Shown: positions 1 through 6,732 of the stretch, piece after piece
Layout: each line of letters opens with the position of its first letter
How positions within the stretch are numbered: position 1 is the stretch's first letter
Source of the DNA: Nitrosopumilales archaeon
Lineage (GTDB): Archaea; Thermoproteota; Nitrososphaeria; Nitrososphaerales; Nitrososphaeraceae
Length of the DNA: 7,805 bases
Assembly (NCBI GenBank): GCA_009665115.1
Contig: WJXE01000080.1
Span: 1 to 7,805 of the forward strand
Direction: 5' to 3'
Program-made: the position numbers and the translations under genes
Notes under the pieces: generated by a model
What the model was told of the DNA's origin: nothing
What the model saw: only the letters and a program-made list of their open reading frames with translations
Databases searched by the model: none

Positions 1-1
1 C

Positions 2-187
2 CATATCTGGATGATGCAAAAAACAAATGCAGGATTCGCTTCTTTATTAGAAAATGCTATTCCTCCTAAAAAAGTAGCTAAAGAAATACTGAAGGCAGTT
101 ACGTCTGAACAGCCAGAACCGAGACATACAGTAGACGATGACGCTGCAGGTACACTTCAAACAAAAAGAACAACGTCAGATGTGTAG
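2..187 (+). CDS. Short-chain dehydrogenase/reductase, C-terminal fragment (5' end outside window)
   Basis: The frame starting at base 2 reads through 61 codons to TAG at 185-187. The peptide has the usual tail of classical SDR oxidoreductases: PPKKVAKEILKAVTSEQPEP, then a degenerate version of the R-Y-x-V-G-D-D-A stretch (here RHTVDDDAA), then KRTTSD. The Rossmann fold and the Ser-Tyr-Lys site lie outside the window, so substrate and cofactor cannot be judged. After the TAG the same frame continues FGELTKQ and stops at TAG 209-211. This matches the E-F-x-x-L ending common in relatives (KxxSDxEF), so 185-187 may be a GAG-to-TAG nonsense change removing about eight residues. Such a short loss could be tolerated. 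The 219 bases between this stop and the next start show no convincing gene. Confidence 0.72.
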   Translation, partial: HIWMMQKTNAGFASLLENAIPPKKVAKEILKAVTSEQPEPRHTVDDDAAGTLQTKRTTSDV

Positions 188-406
188 TTTGGAGAGTTAA
201 CGAAGCAATAGTTTCTACCTTAATGATGAGAGCACGTAAAAATGTCCAAAAATGAATAATGCAGCTTCTTTGTCCTTATCGAAATTGGCTGGATGATTGG
301 AAGTGATATTTGTCCATATCATAGAAGAAGAAGCAGACTCGGATCTGTTCGATTTTTGTAAGAATTATGAATGAGAACCTCGAGAGCTAATATACTAGGA
401 TCTTGT

Positions 407-1135
407 ATGAAGAATGAAAATAAAATGAACTATGATTTCTCAAACAGAATTGTATTGGTAACAGGTGGAACAGGAGCTTTGGGAAGGGCTGTAACAAGCG
501 CTTTCATTGAGTCTAATGCTACAGTTATATCGTCATATGTTGTTGACAAAGAAATAGAATCGCTAAAAAAAGATAGTAAACCAATGTTACAACTAGTCAA
601 AGCAGATGTATCAAAAGAAGATGAAGTAGAGAAATTAGTTTCAGATATCCTAGTAAAATATGGGCGTATTCACATAGTGGTTAACGTGGTTGGAGGTTAT
701 CTTGGAGGCAAAAGTGTATGGGAACTTGACGAAAAAATATGGGATAAGATGATGACTATAAATCTAAAAACAGCCTTTCTGGTAAGTAAACACGTTGTCC
801 CTCAAATGATATCTTCAAAAGATGGGAAAATAGTACATATATCATCCAAAACTGCGTTAAAGTCTAGTGGGTATGACTCTGCTTATGCAGCATCAAAATC
901 TGGATTGATAAGGCTGGTGGAGTCGCTGTCCGAGGAGACAAAGGAATCAAATATTAACGTAAATTGCATCATGCCAAACGCAATAGATACTGAAGCAAAT
1001 AGAACAGCAATGCCGACTGCAGATTTTACGAAATGGGTAAAGCCTGAGGATTTGGCTAATGTGATATTATTCTTATGTTCAGTTGAAGCAAAGGTCATAA
1101 CAGGTGCTGCTATACCTACATACGGGATAGGTTAA
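407..1135 (+). CDS. SDR family NAD(P)-dependent oxidoreductase (FabG-like)
   Basis: This is a complete classical short-chain dehydrogenase, expected to be a soluble NAD(P)H-dependent carbonyl/alcohol oxidoreductase. Counting from the ATG at 407 (242 aa), the cofactor loop TGGTGALG is at residues 19-26, NVVGG near 93-97, the active-site Asn in INLKTAF near 119, Ser in HISSK at 147, and Tyr160/Lys164 in YAASK. The C-terminal KPEDLANVILFL and GAAIPTYG are also typical. The open frame extends up to an ATG at 371, giving 254 aa, but those 12 extra residues look non-coding. AGGA at 397-400 is correctly spaced for the ATG at 407. ATG 425 is a third option and leaves a normal-length SDR N-terminus. 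The substrate is unknown. It lies between another SDR (upstream) and a P450 remnant on the opposite strand, which suggests a former oxidative gene cluster, but no operon is visible. Confidence 0.93.
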   Translation: MKNENKMNYDFSNRIVLVTGGTGALGRAVTSAFIESNATVISSYVVDKEIESLKKDSKPMLQLVKADVSKEDEVEKLVSDILVKYGRIHIVVNVVGGYLGGKSVWELDEKIWDKMMTINLKTAFLVSKHVVPQMISSKDGKIVHISSKTALKSSGYDSAYAASKSGLIRLVESLSEETKESNINVNCIMPNAIDTEANRTAMPTADFTKWVKPEDLANVILFLCSVEAKVITGAAIPTYGIG

Positions 1136-1470
1136 ACGAATGTTATAGCTGAAAATACAAGATAATATACGTATATGTAAACCAATATTACTAACCGCAG
1201 AAATACCCCTACAGAAAACAGATTCCTGTATTGTTGGACGCTATGATATTCTAGGAAAAGCCCCAAGCTAACTTTCAGTGCGACGATTCTACAAATATCT
1301 GACGGCATCATGCTGAAGAAGTAATTTATGGTAAAAACTTATCCTAGTCGTACCTCATTTACTCCTCGTTGAGACAGACAATTGAATGTATTAAGGGGAA
1401 AGTACTTTATCCATGATTGCCAATAGCAAGTCGATTTTGTATTGTTGAACAGTTCTTTTAACCTGAAAAA
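1136..1470. other. Intergenic stretch downstream of the SDR, no supported gene
   Basis: I see no recognisable protein in any frame here. A perfect 12-base palindrome ATATACGTATAT lies at 1165-1176, about 30 bases after the SDR stop. It could be a TATA-like or protein-binding site, or chance in AT-rich DNA. On the minus strand the last P450 frame stays open down to 1339, but the residues beyond about 1471 do not resemble a P450 tail. Confidence 0.5.
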
Positions 1471-2000
1471 TTTAGTGTTTACTATCTGCATACGAATTCC
1501 ATATTTTGGACATAGTGTAATATGGGGTTTTAATTCGACCTTATGATCTGGGTCACGAGGCATCTTCCGCTGCCGACATATTGTAGCTAGTAGTAATATT
1601 CTTCCATCAAGGCAAAGGGCTCACCTACGCAGCCTCTTATGCCTCCACCAAATGGGAAATAGCTAAATCTAGGGAATTGCACCTTTGCTTCCTTGGTCCA
1701 ACGATCTGGAGAAAAGAGATCTGGGTCAGAAAGGTACTGTGAATCATGATGTATTACATATTAATTCATTAAAATGATAGAGCCAGAAGGTATCACATAT
1801 TTGTCAACCTTGTAGTCAATATATTGCTTGGCGGCCTATAGTCCAGGCTGGTAGATGGGTATACTCTAGACACTCCTTATTTTTTTCATAAGGTTATAGG
1901 CACTTTACCAGTTGTTCATATCACACATGAAAATTTGAAAAGATAATTAACAATACCACGGCCCAGAGATAAAAATAAGTGGAGCTTCGTCAGCTAGAAG
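1471..2000 (-). pseudogene. Cytochrome P450, decayed C-terminal half
   Basis: Read on the minus strand, this is the C-terminal half of a heme-thiolate monooxygenase. In order: LLADEAP (2000-1980), a worn I-helix matching LLAGHE; a W-A-x-x-L-L-like stretch near 1965; YEKNKECLE near 1890, a damaged K-helix where ExxR reads ExxE; LPAWTIGRQAI near 1850-1820; VDKYVIPSGSIILMN; YVIHHDSQYLSDPDLFSPDR; and the heme loop FPFGGGIRGCVG (1658-1623, proximal Cys codon 1631-1629) followed by EPFALMEE. After a shift the tail reads LATICRQRKM, then VELKPHITLCPKYGIRMQI. Damage includes a frameshift between GRQAI and DYKVD (near 1818), an in-frame TAA at 1763-1761 where relatives often have Gln (a CAA-to-TAA change), and a one-base loss near 1600 turning EEILLLAT into EEYYY-stop. 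The N-terminal half, about 200 residues, is not detectable. It cannot make an active enzyme. Confidence 0.9.
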
Positions 2001-2108
2001 TCCAAACATTTAAGACCTTTAAGGACTAGGAACATTTGTGATACATTTAATATCATCGGAAGAAATATTTTTCGAGGTGAAACCTGTATAACGAGGGCTT
2101 CTAATGTA

Positions 2109-2495
2109 ATGACAAGCAACGTAGTCGCTGCTCGCGAGAGTACTACTGCTATGGATATTAGTACGAAGCTTCTTATCGGAGAGTTTAACGGCTTACCAGT
2201 TATCGACAGTAATGCTAAAGTCATAGGCATAGTTACAGCAGTTGATATTTTGCGGGCTCTAAGACAAGGCAAAAATCTTGACAGCCTTCGAGCAATAGAT
2301 ATAATGACACGAAATCCAGTGGTAGTCAAGCAAGATACAGAGATAAACGAGATAATCGACATTATCCTTCAAAAGGCCATCATCTTAGTCCCAGTCGTAG
2401 ATGCTGACCGGAAGCTAATAGGAGTCGTAGGTAGGCTTGACATATTGCAACAAAACCTAAATGAAAAGTTCGTTACGATAGGTGAGACAAGCTGA
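2109..2495 (+). CDS. Two-CBS-domain protein
   Basis: The product is a small soluble protein made of a tandem CBS pair (Bateman module), which in known families binds adenine nucleotides or similar ligands and senses energy state. From the ATG at 2109 (128 aa), CBS1 covers about residues 1-55 (FNGLPVIDSNAKVIGIVTAV, then DILRAL). CBS2 covers about 61-118 (RAIDIMTRNPVVV, LVPVVDADRKLIGVVGRLDI). No catalytic domain is attached. The start is doubtful: in-frame codons just before 2109 read TRASNV and align with the beginning of CBS2 (RASNVMTSNVV against RAIDIMTRNPV), so coding probably extends upstream. No ATG, GTG or TTG exists in that frame back to a stop near 1995. A GTG at 2077 one frame away could join by a one-base shift. 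The gene abuts the I-helix end of the P450 remnant. Its partner is unknown. Confidence 0.88.
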   Translation: MTSNVVAARESTTAMDISTKLLIGEFNGLPVIDSNAKVIGIVTAVDILRALRQGKNLDSLRAIDIMTRNPVVVKQDTEINEIIDIILQKAIILVPVVDADRKLIGVVGRLDILQQNLNEKFVTIGETS

Positions 2496-2814
2496 TTTGG
2501 GAGGCGTTTATCTGAACCTACTCCTCCCGCTTAGTCAAGTCCTTGAGGCAGATGACAGGCTAAATTCATTTGGATATCAGAATCACAACTGGAAGAAGAC
2601 ACTACACATTAAATATACTGCAACCTGCATATTACGCGATTCTTCACTCATTAACCTCTGTAATAGCATTCTTAAGTGTTGATTTTGTCTTAGTTCTCCT
2701 TTGTCCCCCCAAGACGACTTAATGCCCCCTACTGAGCAATTACATGACGAGCTTATGTTGAAAGGAAGGTAAAGTTGCAAATTGGACTGATAGCCAATCT
2801 GCCAGATTATCCAT
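2496..2814. other. Intergenic stretch between the CBS gene and the dehydrogenase fragment
   Basis: There is no supported gene here. A 6-bp inverted repeat GGGAGG (2499-2504) / CCTCCC (2523-2528) begins four bases after the CBS stop, and a pyrimidine-rich run with a T tract and CCCCCC lies near 2683-2706. Either could contribute to transcription ending, but neither is a strong terminator. Just before the next gene, another frame reads IGLIANLPDYPYDRTI and stops at the next gene's start. It may be a shifted remnant of that gene's missing N-terminal part, but I do not recognise it firmly. Confidence 0.4.
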
Positions 2815-3450
2815 ATGATAGAACTATCTGATAAAGTATTTGAAATACTCGATCATAGATTCCATGTTGTTCACGCCCCTCATAGATGGTATTCATTAGA
2901 TGAAAAAGAGCACGGTGTAAATCAGCAACGTATTATTGGGGGTGTGTGTGATTGTTGTCTTGAAGCAGGTATGCAGTTCTATGGTGGTGGTGTTGATAAC
3001 GTTCATGACGATGGACGAAGTAATTCATCTTCCTCTTCACTCAAAAGTCTAGGAATTCTTATGCATCCAGTATATAATATGGAGGTTGCTGAAATAACTA
3101 AAATTGCCGAAAACGCACATAGATATCTGCAAATAGCATTTGCTGAAGATCTCTATCTGTATTGTCAAACAAATAACATAAACTTTCCACAACTAAGAGA
3201 TGCTCTAAATACTAAATGGAACGTAAATATTCTAGAACCAAGAGAAGGACTGGGAGGACACTGCCTTCCAAAAGATACTAAAATGTTTTTACAATCAACA
3301 TCTAGAAGAAAAATGAAGATATTGAGAGCAGCTATGGAGGTAGATGAAGATTATAAAAGATTTAGAGCCAAGCTAGGGAAGAGATCAAATCCGTCATTAT
3401 TGAAGATGATGGAATTGGAAATCCCAATTGCAAGTGATTGTGATGGATGA
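2815..3450 (+). CDS. Nucleotide-sugar dehydrogenase (UDP-glucose/GDP-mannose dehydrogenase family), N-terminally truncated
   Basis: Family members oxidise the C6 hydroxyl of a UDP- or GDP-sugar to a uronic acid for cell-surface polysaccharide. From the ATG at 2815 (211 aa) the protein begins with FHVVHAPHRWY (residues 16-26). The central dimerisation helix has Lys96 and Asn100 (TKIAENAHRYLQIAFAEDL), and the catalytic loop GGHCLPKDTK places Cys150 and Lys153 as in UDP-glucose dehydrogenases. What is missing is decisive: relatives are about 320-430 aa and start with an NAD-binding GxGxxG Rossmann domain of roughly 120-130 residues, absent here, and the C-terminal sugar-binding domain is also absent. 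A Gly/Asp/Ser-rich insert (about residues 57-78, with SSSSS) interrupts the segment before HPVYNMEVAE. The final residues (ELEIPIASDCDG) look like read-through into the next gene. It is probably a non-functional remnant; a partial protein working with another subunit is less likely. Confidence 0.82.
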   Translation: MIELSDKVFEILDHRFHVVHAPHRWYSLDEKEHGVNQQRIIGGVCDCCLEAGMQFYGGGVDNVHDDGRSNSSSSSLKSLGILMHPVYNMEVAEITKIAENAHRYLQIAFAEDLYLYCQTNNINFPQLRDALNTKWNVNILEPREGLGGHCLPKDTKMFLQSTSRRKMKILRAAMEVDEDYKRFRAKLGKRSNPSLLKMMELEIPIASDCDG

Positions 3451-5104
3451 TTTAAAGAAAGACGAACGCACCCCCGATAGCGAAGCCCCTAAAAAACTCC
3501 CACAGCCGTTATCATCTTCAAAAGCAGTGGTGCCAGAAACATCGGAAAAAATAAGAACTTCTGCATGGATAACACTTGCAATTCTTGGATCTACCGTTCT
3601 AATTACAATGTATGGTGAGACGATGTTATTACCAGCTATTCGTGATATTATCAGGGATTTTGATATTTCGTATACTACATCGTCTTGGATACTCACGGCA
3701 TATCTTATCTCAGGTGCTGTTAGCACTCCTATTGTTGGAAAGTTATCTGATATCTACGGACGAAAGAAAATGGTGGTAATAATACTGATAATTTATATCA
3801 TAGGAATTTCTGCTGGAGGAGTCTCAACTAACATATCCTTTCTTCTTATTGCAAGAGTTATCCAAGGAATCGGTATATCGGTTTTTCCAATAGCTTTTGG
3901 AATTATAAGAGATCAATTGCCAAAGGAGAAGCTTGCAATAGGTGTTGGAGTATTCAGCTCAATGTTTGCTGCAGGATCAGTAGTTGGTTTGGCAGTAGGT
4001 GGAACTATAATCAATAACTTTGGCTGGCATGCTACATTTCTTTCGATAGTACCCGTTGCTATTATTCTTTGGGTAATAATCAATAGATTTATTCATGGTG
4101 ATAATAATAGGGCCGAAACAGTAGAAAAAGAAGACAATTTGGCGCAAGCTGATGCTAACGCTGATACCGAGTCCAGCATAGTGCATTCCCCGAAACCAGG
4201 CAGAGTTGGTTTTAATAGTAATGGAATGCGAAGCCTTGATGTAAAGGGCGCCATAACTTTGGCTGTTACGATAGCCTCCTTTTTATTAACCCTTACATAT
4301 ATTGGGAATAGTAGCAGTAGCAGTAACATCAGCGCATATCCTACGCAGATTATAGTAGTGTCATTAGCTTTGTTGTCAACGGCATCATTAGTCTTATTCG
4401 TTATTATAGAAAGAAGAGCAGCATCGCCATTAATTGAGCTCAGTTTAATGACACATAAAATACTTCTTCCTGCTAATCTCCTTATCTTGATTTTTGGAAT
4501 TACTATGTTGATGGTATATCAGACCACACCAATATTGGTGAGAAGTCCCCAACCTCTTGGATTTGGGGGAGATGCTGTAGCTAGTGCAACTGTTCAACTA
4601 CCCTTTATGATAGTAATCTTGGTATTTGCTCCTTCTTCTGGGTTTATTGTGTCAAAGATAGGTAATCTTAAACCAACTGTAGCAGGAACTATCATTATGA
4701 CCGTTGGCTTTTTCAGTCTCTTTATCTTTCATTCAACAGAATTTATGGTCGCAATAAACCTAGCAATAGTAGCAGCTGGAATCTCGTTGATACAAGTGGG
4801 TGCATTTAATATCACAATGGAGTATACCCCACTTCGATTTAGTGGAGTATCACTTGGGATGTCAGTCGTACTCGTCTTAATTGGAAGCTCTATTGGACCC
4901 GCAATTGCAGCAATATACATGCAGACACATCAGGAGCTTGCAAAAGGAGTCGGTAGTGGCTCTTTTCCCTCACCAGTATCATACAATCTGATATTTCTAA
5001 CTGCTGCTTTGATTTCGGTTATATCAGTTTCAATCGTGATGATATTGAAAAGAAGGATGACACAATCATCCTTGAAAAAATCAGAAATGGAAGCGACCAA
5101 TTAA
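3443..5104 (+). CDS. MFS transporter, DHA2 (EmrB/QacA-like) 14-TM drug efflux family
   Basis: This is a proton-coupled major facilitator of the cytoplasmic membrane, 553 aa from the ATG at 3443, which fits the 14-helix drug:H+ antiporter group. A hydrophilic N-terminus of about 38 residues precedes TM1 (SAWITLAILGSTVLITMYGE). Motif A (GKLSDIYGRKK) is near residues 99-109. The TM4 motif RVIQGIG is near 138-144, and the TM5 motif C-like GSVVGLAVGGTIINNFGWHA near 178-197. A long charged loop (about 217-267) with an Asp/Glu/Ser-rich core separates the halves, and DVKGAITLA begins the next helix, as is usual in DHA2 proteins. A Ser run (NSSSSSNIS) coded by AGTAGC repeats lies at about 4310-4330. 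A TTG at 3428 is in frame but the ATG is preferred. The start overlaps the previous stop in ATGGATGA, allowing coupled translation. No adjacent regulator is seen. Substrate unknown; export of organic or toxic compounds is inferred from the family. Confidence 0.93.
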   Translation: MDDLKKDERTPDSEAPKKLPQPLSSSKAVVPETSEKIRTSAWITLAILGSTVLITMYGETMLLPAIRDIIRDFDISYTTSSWILTAYLISGAVSTPIVGKLSDIYGRKKMVVIILIIYIIGISAGGVSTNISFLLIARVIQGIGISVFPIAFGIIRDQLPKEKLAIGVGVFSSMFAAGSVVGLAVGGTIINNFGWHATFLSIVPVAIILWVIINRFIHGDNNRAETVEKEDNLAQADANADTESSIVHSPKPGRVGFNSNGMRSLDVKGAITLAVTIASFLLTLTYIGNSSSSSNISAYPTQIIVVSLALLSTASLVLFVIIERRAASPLIELSLMTHKILLPANLLILIFGITMLMVYQTTPILVRSPQPLGFGGDAVASATVQLPFMIVILVFAPSSGFIVSKIGNLKPTVAGTIIMTVGFFSLFIFHSTEFMVAINLAIVAAGISLIQVGAFNITMEYTPLRFSGVSLGMSVVLVLIGSSIGPAIAAIYMQTHQELAKGVGSGSFPSPVSYNLIFLTAALISVISVSIVMILKRRMTQSSLKKSEMEATN

Positions 5105-5493
5105 AAAAAAGGTGCACTGCTGAGGTCAGTAACAATGATAGACGAGAACACATTAAGAGCTAATACTCCCACTCTCCTTCTCCGTTTCATTTTATCTATA
5201 GAGACGAAATGTTAAAGCGTATTTCGGTAAAGCGCATCCACTAGCAATAAAATAGGCCTTCTCTTTAGCCATGGAATGGCATCAGGTAATGAATTAATTT
5301 GGAAATATAACTCAGAGTCATTGAATACTATATAGTACTACCAGAAAATAGATGATGATGTTTTCATTCTCGCTTTTTAATCAAATAAAGATCCAGATAC
5401 CACTTTAACATGAATTGTTATCTAATTCTTACTTTAAACTACAACAAAAAGAATATACACAATTGAAAAACAATCTTTATTTGCCGATAAGGA
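5105..5493. other. AT-rich intergenic stretch with short palindromes
   Basis: I find no gene here on either strand. Short symmetrical elements are CGAAAT/ATTTCG (5205-5210 and 5221-5226, 10-base loop), GCCAT/ATGGC (5268-5272 and 5276-5280, 3-base loop), and the perfect 12-mer TACTATATAGTA (5326-5337). AATATAC at 5452-5458 lies about 38 bases before the TTG start of the next gene and is a reasonable TATA-box candidate giving a short leader. None has a clear role. Confidence 0.4.
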
Positions 5494-5934
5494 TTGTCAT
5501 ATACTTTAATATTTGGGAATAATTTTATCTCTGAGAGTCCAAAGTCTATCAAAATTTACGACAGGATTCTCTTCTCCTTAGGTGAAAACAGTCTAGGTCC
5601 TTATTTGAGCGCAGAGATTTCCGACAACACGGGAAAGCAATTAATCAAAGTAGACCATAATGCATGTATATATTATCATGAAAAATTAATTAACAAATCT
5701 AGGGAACCAGAGCATATTTTAATAATAAACATCAACGGTGAAAATATATTGGAATCAAGGGTTTTAGATAAAAAAACAATTCTTGTAAGTGGTATGTTTG
5801 CTTTCCCAGAATTTATATTGATCGCAACACAGAATTATATCGTGATGCCTAATGGAAAGAGGCTCATGCACAGTCGAATTAATGCAAAGAATGGTGATGT
5901 AGCAATTGCAGAAGATGGTCTGAAATTAATCTAA
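5494..5934 (+). CDS. Hypothetical beta-rich protein (TTG start)
   Basis: I do not recognise this 146-residue protein with certainty. It has no signal peptide or membrane segment. It alternates short hydrophobic strands with polar turns: SIKIYDRILFSLGENSLG, LSAEISDNTGKQLIKV, HILIININGENILESRVL, TILVSGMFAFPEFILIA. The pattern 'strand, D/N-G turn, strand' followed by a basic L-D-K-K-T-I-x-V-x-G segment resembles small beta-sandwich domains in uncharacterised microbial proteins. That is an impression only. Stop TAA 5488-5490 lies in frame directly upstream, and no in-frame ATG occurs before residue 101, so TTG 5494 is the only normal start that keeps the protein whole. AAGG at 5489-5492 is too close to act as a good ribosome site. 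The N-terminus may be short or mis-sequenced. It stands alone, with nearly 400 bases on its left and decayed small ORFs on its right. Confidence 0.65.
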   Translation: MSYTLIFGNNFISESPKSIKIYDRILFSLGENSLGPYLSAEISDNTGKQLIKVDHNACIYYHEKLINKSREPEHILIININGENILESRVLDKKTILVSGMFAFPEFILIATQNYIVMPNGKRLMHSRINAKNGDVAIAEDGLKLI

Positions 5935-5985
5935 GCTATGTTGTTTTCTTAGACAGACGCGGGATAATACTAATAACAAAAAATT

Positions 5986-6087
5986 ATGGCTCAAAAATCT
6001 AATCGGCATTATTATCTTGGGCTCCTCGTAGGTGTACTTTAGATCTTAGTTTATGCTGGAAGAATTAGTCGTAACAGATTAAGCTAA
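5986..6087 (+). pseudogene. Very small single-helix membrane ORF with in-frame TAG
   Basis: From ATG 5986 the frame reads MAQKSNRHYYLGLLVGVL, then TAG at 6040-6042, then ILVYAGRISRNRLS and TAA at 6085-6087. Read across the TAG it gives a 33-residue peptide with a basic start, one hydrophobic stretch (YYLGLLVGVL-ILVYAG) and a basic tail, the shape of a tiny single-pass membrane protein. The stop falls in the middle of the hydrophobic stretch, so the gene looks broken. No family is recognised, and chance is possible at this length. Confidence 0.35.
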
Positions 6088-6128
6088 CCTAATAATAATG
6101 ATCAAATCGAATCGAAGAATGTAGTATA

Positions 6129-6303
6129 ATGACTGAGGACAAATTAGAACAAGATCTAGATAGATGGTGTTGAAAAAATAGAAATGATAGGTATTGAAAT
6201 AAAAGATCTAGATCAAGAGATAGAAACACGACGATTCAAGCTAAAAACAAAGTTGATGAACGAACACCTTTTAAATGAATTAGATAAAATCGGTCTGCAA
6301 TAG
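6129..6303 (+). pseudogene. Small coiled-coil-like ORF broken by a frameshift
   Basis: ATG 6129 opens MTEDKLEQDLDRWC and stops at TGA 6171-6173. A different frame then gives DGVEKIEMIGIEIKDLDQ and EIETRRFKLKTK up to LLNELDKIGLQ and TAG 6301-6303. The two parts have the same highly charged, helix-forming make-up and join naturally near 6160-6170 if one base is gained or lost. Together they would be about 58 residues with heptad-like spacing of I/L. An internal ATG at 6184 could still give a 39-residue peptide. No family is recognised. Confidence 0.45.
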
Positions 6304-6460
6304 ACCCGAATTCATTACATTACATACTACTGATACTGGCGTTGTCTGCCTAGTGTTCACAAAGTCGGCAACAGACCTAATTGGTTATTTATTAATTGGA
6401 TTTTTTACAGGGTCTTTATAGTCTTACGACGACCAAAGACATAGGAAGATTGAAAACTAG
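6300..6460 (+). pseudogene. Small hydrophobic ORF broken by a frameshift and a stop
   Basis: One frame reads DPNSLHYILLILALSA and stops at TAG 6351-6353. The overlapping frame from 6350 continues LVFTKSATDLIGYLLIGF-FTGSL, stops at TAG 6419-6421, and after it reads SYDDQRHRKIEN to TAG 6458-6460. Put together this is a plausible two-helix membrane protein of about 53 residues with a charged tail. It lacks an ATG; ATA at 6300-6302 sits where one could have been, overlapping the end of the preceding ORF. The pieces are complementary in character, which argues for one decayed gene. I recognise no family. Confidence 0.4.
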
Positions 6461-6633
6461 AGATGGTAACTCTGGCTGGCTGGTTCCTGATCTTCTTGAA
6501 TTTGTTCTTTCTTTACTTTTGATACTGATTCTTATGCTTTATTTTTAGTGTCTTCCATGACTTCCACGATACCTTTGAAACTATGATTGTCATGATCATC
6601 TTGATTTCGGATTCTCGTTTTCTTTTTACTCAT
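6457..6633 (-). pseudogene. Small charged ORF with in-frame TAA, minus strand
   Basis: On the minus strand ATG 6633 opens MSKKKTRIRNQDDHDNHSFK and then GIVEVMEDTKNKA, with TAA at 6534-6532. The same frame continues ESVSKVKKEQIQEDQEPASQ to TAG 6459-6457, giving 57 sense codons in total. Composition before and after the stop is alike (Lys, Glu, Gln, Asp, Ser-rich, soluble and probably disordered), so the TAA looks like an interruption. The first 33 residues may still be made. A long inverted repeat begins 28 bases upstream. No family is recognised. Confidence 0.4.
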
Positions 6634-6660
6634 AGTAACCAGTAGCCTTTTTCGATAATA

Positions 6661-6732
6661 ATGAGATAAGTAATACTATACAACATAGGTCCGGTTACCG
6701 TGTTAAGCTGTATAGTGTAGGGATTATCTCAT
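6661..6732. repeat. Long imperfect inverted repeat (hairpin-forming)
   Basis: The arms are ATGAGATAA-GTAAT-ACTATACA (from 6661) and its complement (6709-6732). They pair as 9 perfect bases, an internal loop of 5 against 7, then 8 perfect bases, with a loop of about 25 bases that itself contains CGGTTACCG. On the minus strand it lies just upstream of the small charged ORF (start 6633) and downstream of the secreted-protein gene. It could be a structured leader, a small RNA, an operator region or the remains of a small mobile element. No target-site duplication is visible at its edges. Confidence 0.6.

Noticed and set aside
883..1098. Minus-strand open frame inside the SDR
   Set aside because: It is antisense to a well-conserved SDR catalytic region and shows no protein pattern of its own.
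1994..2362. Minus-strand open frame of 122 codons across the CBS gene
   Set aside because: It is the antisense shadow of the CBS domains; no recognisable motif.
2482..2682. Plus-strand open frame after the CBS gene (66 codons)
   Set aside because: It overlaps the CBS 3' end in another frame, has no family resemblance, and has no promoter or ribosome site.
3397..4920. Several minus-strand open frames within the transporter gene, including a Leu-rich one near 4320
   Set aside because: All are antisense to the MFS gene. The Leu run is simply the complement of the AGTAGC serine repeat.
185..6460. TAG recoding (for example pyrrolysine), because in-frame TAG occurs in several broken ORFs while the intact genes end in TAA or TGA
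   Set aside because: The same ORFs end at further TAG codons after the first (209, 6458), other interruptions are TAA or frameshifts, and nothing here suggests a pyrrolysine system. Decay or read error explains it better.
6661..6732. Terminal inverted repeats of a complete insertion sequence
   Set aside because: The arms are about 22 bases apart with no transposase between them, and no flanking direct repeat is visible.
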